Origin: Latrodectus hesperus
Lineage: Eukaryota; Arthropoda; Arachnida; Araneae; Theridiidae
Assembly: GCA_037975125.1 (NCBI GenBank)
Contig: CM075862.1
Location: 13,005,625-13,069,624, forward strand
Direction: 5' to 3'
DNA length: 64,000 bases
The notes under the pieces were generated by a model. It ran no database searches. It was given only the letters and a program-made list of their open reading frames with translations, and was not told where the DNA came from. Made by a program: the position numbers and the translations under genes. This document shows positions 55,260 through 64,000 of the stretch, piece by piece (within the stretch, counting starts at the first letter, position 1; every line of letters starts with the position of its first letter).

Positions 55260-55640
55260 CTCATTCGCCTGTTATTTTGTTTCCAAAACTTTCTCTTGGA
55301 ATTGTATTTTGGCTAACGAGGTACGGTGAATTGTAGAAAAAAAAGTTTCTGGTCTTGACCTTTTCCTGCAGAGGTCGACCCTCATGTGAAGGGGAGGTAC
55401 CGACTGCAAATTTCGCTGCCTTCTCTTGAAAATCCATCAAGTGGAGGTCAAAGGTTAAAGTGAAAAAGAGGCAGGGGGTAAGAAGTAGGTCTGCGAGTTT
55501 CTTGGAAATTCGTATTTTTCTCCCTTCCCCTCCAGCTTGGGATCTCCTCTGTGTTGAGGGGTGCTTCTGGTCCTCTGCCACTATCCCAGAAATGTTAAAA
55601 ATGTTGCTGCTTCAGCCAGAATGTGTGGCCCTCTGGTGAG
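55260..55640. other. GC-richer islet
   Basis: A mixed block ('tgcagaggtcgaccctcatg', 'gaggtcaaaggttaaag', the latter holding an AGGTCAAAGGTTA-like DR1 nuclear-receptor word). The 106-codon minus frame 55261-55581 is not recognised. Confidence 0.33.
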
Positions 55641-56999
55641 GGAATACTTAATTTTGATGGTTTTGTAATTTATTTCTAAGCCACATCAACTATTGTTTTG
55701 TAGTCGACTGTTGTCTTCGAATGTATATCAACCGTTGGGCAGGAGCTACTCTGAAGTTTTTATCATTCGCAAGTTAAAGATGTCATTTATGAGAGGGTAT
55801 TTAAGGTCATATTAATCTAAAATTTGAAATTGCTTTTTGGGTAGAAATTTTATTGATAATTTTTTCACAGTTAACTCTCTCTGTAATTCTTGACTAATGA
55901 AAACATAATTATTATAAGATCAAGATTTATGCAAGAGAAACTTTATTCAAAAGTATTAATCCAAGCAGAATTTCTTTGAAAGTTTAGTTTTGAAATACCA
56001 AATTGCATTGCTGTGTAATTACTTTATGATATAATAAGTTAAACGTTCTTCGAAATAAATCAATGTTTTTGCATTTTATTGAAAGACAAAGACTAGCTAC
56101 ATTATCACTCATTTTTCATTTGGAATAAAATAATCTACTTTTTATATTTCAGAGATACAGCTTGATTTATGATTTCGTTGGATTCAAGGTGAAATAATTT
56201 GCACATTGTGCAAGTTATTTTAAGTGGAAAATGATGAAATCTGTTCATCAAAAATTTGTAAACCGTTCTTTTCTTGCGAAGAAATTGGATTGCGACCATT
56301 TTATACCCTTCTCACTTCAACGTAGATTACAACATGACCATGCACTTTAAAAACTTTATCGATTTCAGTACATATATTGCTCTCTTGTTATGAGTCTTTT
56401 CAAGTCTTTCCTATAGATTTTAACTTTTGAAATTGCATTCATCTACCTCTAATAACGAATCACTGCTTAAAAAAAAGAAATTCTGACCTCATTCTGCAAT
56501 AACTTCAGAAAAGCTACCTCAACTTCAATGAAAAAGCACACTGGCAGAATTCACGTGTGATGTACCAAACCGCAAGGAAATGTTAAGTGTTTGCGATCTA
56601 AAAAGCTGGACTCAGCAAAAGTCAAATGCGACTCACAGACAGATATTAATTATTATTGAATTGCCGTCGTAAACATTGGAATTTCTACTGCAATTTTAGT
56701 TTAAAAAAATTAATTTACCAAAAATAGATGATGCTTTCTGATTTAGTTCTAAGATTTTTTTTAGAACTAAATCAAATAGGATTATTTCGCTTGATTTCCA
56801 TCGGCAAATGATGGAAATAAGAGATTGAAAGAAGTTTTAATTTGACACTTATTACAAAATTTAACATTGCTTAATATGGCACAAAGTTACGAGATATTTT
56901 TCTTCAGAGCTTCAAACATTGCAATAGTAATTTGATGCCACATCAAATTCCTCATTACATTAATAAGCATTTATGTTAATAGACTACTAAACTTAGCGA
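55641..56999. other. AT-rich noncoding stretch
   Basis: Contains the hairpin at 56739-56774. No gene. Confidence 0.6.
56739..56774. repeat. Perfect 14-bp inverted repeat, 8-bp loop
   Basis: 'tgatttagttctaa' (56739-56752) and 'ttagaactaaatca' (56761-56774) are exact reverse complements around 'gatttttt'. Confidence 0.94.
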
Positions 57000-57150
57000 C
57001 TCGACAGCTCATATAGGGGGAAGTAGCAGGATTTACAGTGCCCATATCTGTTATCCTGACCGAGGCCCTGGGGTGCGAAGCAGCCTAACGCGAAACCCAC
57101 AGTGTTGAGTTCCCAAACATGCTTGTTACTCAGTTTGTCAACCCACGAAA
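57000..57150 (-). mobile_element. SINE-D partial copy
   Basis: 'gaggccctggggtgcgaagc', 'agcctaacgcgaaacccac' and 'agttcccaaacatgcttgtt' match 20245-20335. The tRNA-like head is absent. Confidence 0.75.
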
Positions 57151-58134
57151 GACTGAAAGTTAAAACAATGCGTATCCAAATGTGATAAAAATATTAATAA
57201 TGTACAGATAAAAGGCTTGTATTTGCCCGCATATACTCTATATTTTTGTTTTATTCAATGCATTTTTGTGTATTCAGAAATGTATACAGAAATAATTTTG
57301 ACAAGGGTATTTAAACGAGCGCCTTACCTTAAAAATTGAAATATGAAAAATCCCCTCGACTAAGTTGCAGAAATTCAATTCTGTAAAAATGGTTGCTTAT
57401 TTGACAGAAATTAATCATCCATATCATTTACGTCAGAAATTATGTCAGTGCTACATGTATCATTCCCGTTGTTTCATGTGATTTTATATTCTGTATTTAT
57501 TTTGTGCAATGTATTTACTTGAATTACTTGCGTGATTTTCCTAAAAAATGAGCTTGCAATTACCATAATAGAATTTCCATATCTATCTGCGTAAAGTCAT
57601 CTGATTTACAAAAATGGCGATGTTGCTTAGATAAGTTGGCTGCCGATTTTCTTAAGTTTTTACAGCCAATGAAGTAAATTGCTACAAAATTTTGACAGTG
57701 TTTTCAAGTATTTAAATTTTTTTCATTTATCTTTTTTTTCCATAAATTAAATTTTTCGACACTTGCGTTTTTATCCTGTTGACCATTTTTCGCCGGAAAA
57801 AAAGTATGCCCCTAGATATTAAAAAGTTGAATAATTTTTTTCAAGATATGAAGGAGGGAAGGTCAATTATAACATAACCATCGTTGAAACTAATAGATAA
57901 AAGCTTTATTTTTAAAACCAATGTTCATATCGGCGCAAATATTGAATATTTAATCATAAATTTGAAACTTGTATGTGCTAAAAAGTAACTCAGTTGGGAA
58001 ATCTTTAAATTACAGTATTTGGCGACATTAATTTTTTTAAATTGAATTACAGTATTGTTAATTTCTTGTGTATCTCTTTGAAACTCTAATTGAATATTCA
58101 CGCATTGTGGTAAAAATATTGATTGGTACTTGAA
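57151..58134. other. AT-rich noncoding stretch
   Basis: No gene or recognised repeat. Confidence 0.6.
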
Positions 58135-58250
58135 AGCCTGTACTTATCTACAGCCCTGAGGTACTATGGGATTTAGTTTAAATTCAACCATTTTTTTTTC
58201 CTTCCGATAACATTAAACATTGGAGGCCCTTGTCAACTTCATTACTATCC
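58135..58250 (-). mobile_element. Possible SINE-C relic
   Basis: 'gcctgtacttatctacagcc' then 'ctgaggtactatggg' and 'attggaggcccttgtcaac' follow the order of SINE-C blocks but with much divergence. Confidence 0.35.
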
Positions 58251-59479
58251 TAGGAACGAAGTGGCGACATACTTTTCACATATGTGAGATTGACTAACTC
58301 CCCCTCGTGGGGGAGAATAAAGCTACTCTGAAGGTGCAGAAGATTTCTGAAACAAACACCATTATCTCTATATACAACCATTCTTATTTCAGAGTAAACT
58401 TCCAACAACGTCGTTTATGTTTATAAAGCACTCTACTGCAGTGTTTATCTCTTGACGAGCTGTTCTCTTAGCTTTCAGAATCTCTTTGTTTACATTACTA
58501 ACCTCCCTCTCGTCTTTTTTCCCCCTTTCCATCTTCTAATTCTTTTCATCCTATGCCTCTGCCATATATATTATCTGCTCTCCTCCTCTCTTGGCTTTTC
58601 TAGAATGGTTCAATTTGTTTTTTTAAATACGACGAAACTGCGTTTATGCATGTTCCTAATGTAAACTTGCTTAAATGCTGTTAGTGACAAACTATCCTCT
58701 TTACAATGGTTTGACCTTGTCTTTTGCTACGGTTTACTTGTAAATGCACATTCATTTGTTGTGATTAAATTCAATAAAGATGTGATTTAGATTTTTGGTT
58801 TCTGTGATGGATAAAGGGTTCTCCACTTGTTTTTTCTTGTAAATTTAGCTGTCACTAATGTGCTTTGCGTGAGATTTTATGGGTAGACCCTGAAGAATCG
58901 TCTGTTTTCCGTCCTCTTGGGTAAAAGTTCCAACGTCTACCCCCAACACTGTCAGTTCCTCAACAAGCCCAACTTTCTTTCAGTGTTGTCATGTAATAAT
59001 TTGTTATTTTCCATCTAGATTGAGACCTGCAGCAAGCATACACCTGGCTGTCTTTGAATTCATTAATTCGATTTTTACTTTGAGAACAGATGCTAATTGT
59101 GTGGAATACATTCTAAACTAGTCTTGAATCTAATATATTATTATAGGTACATGATGACCTTAGAGCAAACTCGGCGTGAGGAATTTGCAATTTGAGATTG
59201 CCCATTAAAGTAAACAATCATTGCCATTTGTGTGGTATGCTGTTTGGTGACTGATAACATTCACATTGGCTGCAGACTCTAGTCACTAGGAAAAGGCGTG
59301 TATGTTTTGTCTTAACACATCATCTTTTGTCTAAAAATATATTAACTCTCCTAGTCTGACGATTATTTTGATCACCTTGTTTAAAATACATTACCATGAA
59401 GAAAAAAAGCCATTTAGAGAACAAATTGAATGGCTTTGAGTAGGACGGCAATTTTTTTTTTTTCATAAAAATTGGGAAA
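58251..59479. other. AT-rich to mixed noncoding stretch
   Basis: 59055-59175 may be a SINE-A relic ('ttcgatttttactttgagaa', 'gtgtggaatacattctaaac'). Otherwise nothing is recognised; the 70-codon frame 58452-58664 is pyrimidine-driven. Confidence 0.5.
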
Positions 59480-59680
59480 ATAAAATGAAGTGTCTCTCTT
59501 TGATAATCGTCGTTGCTCTAAGATTGGCGAGATCAAAAGCTTCCATTTCATTCATTTCTGCTGACTCTTTCAATTTGTCTCGATGCCGTTCTCGTCTCAG
59601 CGACGCTCTCGCGAGATTCGTATTTGAAAATTTGATTACAGGCGCCAAATCCCCCTCCTCCTACTCCTCCCTCAACACAC
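59480..59680. other. GC-richer islet, open on both strands
   Basis: Plus frame 59485-59784 starts with an ATG and a hydrophobic stretch resembling a signal peptide. The minus frame 59463-59648 is highly charged (Arg/Lys/Glu). I recognise neither. With both strands open, at most one could be real. Contains 'gattacaggcgccaaatcc'. Confidence 0.25.
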
Positions 59681-61430
59681 ACTTTATAGTTTTATTTATT
59701 CATTTTAGCTATGTTTCAAAGGAGTTTTTACTTATGAAAAATCAAGCTAGGTTTTCCATTATCTTTTTCTTCACTTTGAATTAAAGACGATTTTTTTTTT
59801 TTTTAAATTTTGTTTATCACTTAAAAAAAATTTTTTTTTGATCATGAAACTCGAAAGAACTTCAGCGAAAAAAAATTACATTTGATGTTAATAGCTAGAT
59901 GGAACAAGAAAATTTGATGAAATCGTGTTTAAGGATTATATTTTGAAAGAGTTATTCTTTTCTTTTGTGCGTCAATGAAAAATTAATAAGTACAAATTGA
60001 TATGCGATGCTATGAAAGAAAACTTAATTTTTTTCTTCAACGATGTAATATTAGCAATAGAACTAAATATTTTCAATAAAAATAACCTTATGATGTTTTG
60101 TACTATAATGTATGAATTTTTTGCGCTGTCTAGGAATGATTTTTAGAACAAATTGGTACTAAAATAATTAGCTGAGGAAACAGAATTGCATACAGGAAAT
60201 TTCAAGATAAGATTCCATTTTAACGAATCACGAATGTTAATGAAGTCATTTTGCAGCCATCCTAAATAAAACAGTTTCAGCGTTTTTCTTTTTGTGTCTT
60301 ACTGCTAAACGCAAAATTCTTAAATTACTAATGAATAAGAAATGTTTTCTTAGAATATAGGAAGTATTGACAATTGATATAAAAATTAACATGATTATTA
60401 ACATAAAAATACAAAATGATTTTATCATTTAATATTGAATGTATGCAACTTTCTTGGACTCGTGGGTTAAATTAAAAAAGTAAAGCTATGGATGTTTCAT
60501 TAATTAAATTTAAAATGTGATTAGTTTTTCATAGCTTTTTTAAGTATATTCTATAAAAAATTACGTTTCACATTTTAAGGAATATCCGTCATACAGAAAT
60601 TCCTTCGTTAATGAATATCCGTCAAATAATATATCAAGTCATTGAGAGGTTTATCTATGTATTTCATCAAATCAGGAAACTTCTAATGAAAGAGTTTATA
60701 CGTGAAGTATTAGTTGAGTTTAACTTGTTCTATTGGTATTGCTGTACTGATGAAATCTGAGATCAAAATTTTGTAACTTGACATCTAGACTTCGTGTTAA
60801 TGATACTGCTTAATTTAAGTGTATAAAGGCTGCTCAGAATTCATGGTATTTAATTCAGTTCTGAATGAATTCTATACAATTTTCTACATTTTAAGCTTGC
60901 TCCTTATTGCTCGTTAATTTATTTGTAGAATTCTGGATTGCTGAGTATTTAGTTTTTATTTATTATTTGATATTCAATTCATGTAATTTATGGTTACAAC
61001 ACATTGTTAATTATCATTCGTTAATTAATTGGTACAGTCCTTAGACCCATCTATTTAATTGTAATTTTGTTAATCATTGGATCCTTTCCATGGTTACAAC
61101 ACAATTGTCACTCGCTTATCAGTTGTTGGTCTCACAAAATTTACTTGTTACTTATTACTCGTTAATCCGTATAATCCCTATTCTTGTACATTCACGGGTT
61201 ACTTGATACTCATTCTTATGACAATAGGTAGTAAAATTTGATCTGGCCTATTTAAGAAAATATTCTTGATAATATTTTTTACTGTTAATAATTTTAATAT
61301 TTTAAATCTGATTTTTTTCTTAGGATTATTTATTATGAATACCTAGAATTCTGATCTAGATTATTATGCTGATGGCAATTCTCACTCTGGATTGTATTCG
61401 AAATCAGATAAACATCTCTGGTCGCATGAA
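59681..61430. other. AT-rich noncoding stretch
   Basis: Poly-A/T runs near 59790-59840; no gene or recognised repeat. Confidence 0.6.
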
Positions 61431-62180
61431 ATAGGAAAGAGGACGTATGAGAGGTAAAAAATGAATTTAAAGAAAAGGGGGGGGTTTTTTCCCGGGGGAC
61501 GCTCCGAAAGATGAAAGGAAAATAAATCTGAGAGAAAAAAAACACATCGTCATTAGTGGGAAAAATAATAACAATAACGGTGAAAGAGAAAAGAACGGGT
61601 CTTATGGCTCATTAGGTGCTGCGGCGGTGTGTCTCAGTTCTGCCTATTAATTTCAATCAGGCCTCATTAAATGGGATAACCGGACGGATCCATCGGATCT
61701 GGTTCGTCTTTTTAGTCATCGGGTTCGAATCATAAATAATACGCGCTCTTGAAATGCGAAACTGAGCCGCCGGGGAGCAGCGTGCGCGCTGAATTATGCG
61801 CTGATCGAGATTTCGGGGAGTGGAAGGTATGGGGAGGGGGGAATAGTCGGACATGCCCTCTTGGACACTTTTTTTTTAATGCAGCTCCATTTATTCGATC
61901 CTTATCTTTTCCTGATTGTTTTATTCTCTTTTTTTGCGCGCGTTACTGGGACATCAGCTTCCTTCCTCTTGTGCCCGGGGGGGGGGAAGAAGCGGAGTGA
62001 TGACTCGAGATGATTTCATCTGAAATTGTCCCGAAACGTTTTAAAAATGTGAAATCAAATATTTTTCAGTGAGGTATAATCTTCTTGGCTTTTCTTTCTT
62101 TTATGAATCGGTATCGGGGGTCATGGCTCCGCAGCTGACTTTGTTTCATTAGGGGGGGGAGGCTTTGCAGAAGATTACCA
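61431..62180. promoter_or_regulatory. GC-rich islet, candidate cis-regulatory element
   Basis: The core 61590-61830 contains 'ggctcattaggtgctgcgg', 'cctattaatttcaatcagg', 'cctcattaaatgggataacc' and 'cgaatcataaataatacgc', several ATTA/TAAT homeodomain-type cores in GC-rich context, then 'cagcgtgcgcgctgaattat'. G runs of 8 or more occur near 61476 and 61977. Frames on both strands are unrecognisable. Confidence 0.42.
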
Positions 62181-62292
62181 AATTTAGGTGTAAATTAGAA
62201 AATGAAGTTTTTCTGAAATATAAATTGAATGCAAATTTTTTTAGACACCAGATTTAATAAATATTCTTGTTTTTTAATTCAAGCTCTCTCTC

Positions 62293-62298
62293 TGTATG

Positions 62299-62382
<84 letters not shown>
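62293..62382. repeat. (TA)n microsatellite
   Basis: About 85 bp of TA after '(TG)TATG' imperfect repeats. It abuts the element that starts at 62383. Confidence 0.96.
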
Positions 62383-63497
62383 CAAGCTGACCCAGCCACG
62401 CGTTGCAGTGGCTGAGTTTTTATAATACATTGAATCAATTTTTTACTAATTCTTGGGTTCAATCAAATTAATATTTTCTAAAAAAATTTAAAATATGTTC
62501 AATTATATAAGATTAAAAATGAAACGTTTCGCAAAAATTTAAAAGTAATAGGTAAAGTATCGAAATTTTGAATTTAAGCACAAATCAACATATACTTTCT
62601 GAATTTACATTTTATTCATCTTATATTAAATTATAGTTAGTAATCAGTGACTTACTTATAAAATATACTATATAAATTAAAAACATCTAAAAATAAATTG
62701 TTATAAATGAGGTAGATAACATTGACATCGAACTATTATTTTTTCAATTTTTAATTATTAAAACTAAAAAATTTTTCCGCGGTATTATACTGAAATAAAA
62801 AAATTAAAAGAATTGATCATTTGAATAAATAAATTAGTTCAAAATGTTCTACTGAATAAATTAATAATTATCAAATTATAAAATAAAAATAAAAAAAATA
62901 AAAGGCTGTCAAGAAATACTTACATGTTTTGGAGTTGGTATGAAAATTACTAAAGAAAAACAGCAATAGTAAAATAAATTTTTATAACAAAACAGCAATA
63001 AAATTTTATTTTACTATTTATAATATTAAAAATATTCAAACTGAACACGCACAATAATAACACAATACAAAGTATAATTATGAAAGTGATTCACAAAAAA
63101 TTGTTATAGTATGATTATACATCATGAAAATATATGTATCATGAAAATATATGTACATCATGAAAATATAATAATAAAAATATATGTAAATTCTATATTT
63201 AACCACGCGATTGCGCGCGCACGTTAATTTTCTCGAAGATGTATAATCTAGAAAAATAAACACGTCGCCATCTGCCGAATACCTGTGCAACTTAGATGCT
63301 AAACTGCCATCTATTAGGAACTTACAGAACTAAACAATAAATAAACATTAATGTCGTATAATAAATATTGAGAATAATAATTAAGAGATAAAAACTATTC
63401 TATCTTTTAAGTTGGACTATATTATAAATGGTTAAAAAATTTTATCAAAATCCGTTCAGTAGTTTCGGAGTTTATCGGGAACATACATCGTGACACG

Positions 63498-63498
<1 letters not shown>
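62383..63498. mobile_element. Element bracketed by TA microsatellites
   Basis: The left end reads 'caagctgacccagccacgcg' and the right end has 'atcaaaatccgttcagtag' then 'tttcggagtttatcgggaac'. I recall such end blocks from dispersed arthropod repeats whose ends abut TA microsatellites. The interior is AT-rich with a GC-richer patch at 63205-63330 holding two 'gccatct' words 39 bp apart. No coding capacity. The class is unknown to me. Confidence 0.5.
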
Positions 63499-63543
<45 letters not shown>

Positions 63544-63577
63544 ATTAGGGTTTATATATATATATATATATATATAA
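63499..63577. repeat. Two (TA)n tracts
   Basis: TA runs at about 63500-63540 and 63553-63577, separated and followed by the same 'aaacattaggttt' word, so the tract plus spacer is itself duplicated. Confidence 0.93.
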
Positions 63578-64000
63578 ACATTAGGTTTTATGTATATTTG
63601 TTTTTCATTATGTGTAAATCAATACATGCAAACAGTTATGTTGTAAATGTACTCGAGTTTAAAGATATGAACATACATACACATAACAAATAATTCTAAT
63701 TATTTCTTATGTTAAAGATTTCCAACATATTAATTTTTGAATCCAGAGCAGCAACCAAACATTTTCACTATTAATGCATTTCCTTTTGAAATAGTGGGCT
63801 GAGTATGTGTGTTACAGCAGGGAAAGACTCTTTGAACTTCATGTAAACAAAAAAACTTGAACGCTTTTATTCCAATAATAATGAATTGCGGAATCAGTTT
63901 ATTGCAAACAAGTACCTGTAGTCGTTTTTGCTGTATGTTATTTTCGCTCTACCACACTGATCGATGAGAACACAGGCATCTAGAGGATTATTCTGTGAGT
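63578..64000. other. AT-rich noncoding stretch
   Basis: Nothing recognisable to the end of the window. Confidence 0.6.

Noticed and set aside
10036..56172. Enrichment of the Exd/Hox-type word TGATTTAT across the window (10036, 12424, 47241, 53850, 56163)
   Set aside because: For this AT-rich composition I estimate about ten occurrences by chance on both strands, so five is not an enrichment.
59485..59784. Secreted peptide gene starting with a hydrophobic segment
   Set aside because: The opposite strand is equally open, the sequence after the hydrophobic stretch is not recognisable, and no poly(A) signal or intron structure could be tied to it.
63265..63320. Two 'gccatct' words 39 bp apart as a pair of CTCF sites
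   Set aside because: They lie inside the TA-bracketed repeat element and match only the core; repeat-derived similarity is the simpler explanation.

Overview
The window looks like AT-rich noncoding DNA from an arthropod nuclear genome, most probably an araneoid spider. Three observations support this. No operons, ribosome binding sites or long open frames are present. Long (TA)n and (CA)n microsatellites and dense tRNA-derived SINEs fill much of the sequence. At 32790-33008 there is a short fragment resembling the C-terminal tail (C-x2-C followed by ASPEH) that I recall from LINE polyproteins common in orb-weaver genomes. The lineage call rests on recall and on repeat style, not on a database search.

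I find no host protein-coding gene I can defend. The open frames are short, composition-driven, or lie inside repeats, and several begin without ATG. The window is therefore probably intergenic or the inside of a very long intron. What can be annotated is (a) interspersed repeats, (b) tandem and inverted repeats, and (c) roughly twenty GC-richer islets of 200-600 bp in the AT-rich background. Some islets are dense in plausible transcription-factor sites and are the best candidates for enhancers, promoters or exons.

Interspersed repeats: four tRNA-derived SINE families can be reconstructed from the window alone. SINE-A is about 175 bp with some two dozen copies. SINE-B is about 280-300 bp with three copies. 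SINE-C is about 300 bp with six or seven copies. SINE-D has two copies. Target-site duplications can be read for two SINE-A, two SINE-B and one SINE-C insertions. A MITE family of about 255 bp has two copies (11542-11795 and 41843-42101) with 38-bp terminal inverted repeats. Nested insertions are clear at 17375-18145 (SINE in SINE, twice) and at 25029-25762, where a SINE-A with its own 11-bp duplication is split by a 527-bp element with a second 11-bp duplication. That inner element carries a gag-like ORF1 remnant and no visible ORF2.

Layout: 1-9.3 kb AT-rich with old SINEs and a forkhead-like inverted-repeat cluster; 9.9-12.5 kb islets and a MITE; 14-20.5 kb SINE-rich with a nested cluster and a minisatellite; 21.6-21.8 kb a compact CpG island; 22.8-25.8 kb islets and the nested half-LINE-like element; 27.5-28.6 kb a ~195-bp-period tandem repeat running into an islet; 30-34.5 kb SINE tail array, LINE fragment, islets; 36-40 kb islets and SINE-B; 41.5-46.5 kb SINE-C, MITE, a 22-bp perfect palindrome, SINE-B; 47-52.4 kb islets and SINE-C; 53.9-62 kb scattered islets; 62.3-63.6 kb an element bracketed by TA microsatellites.
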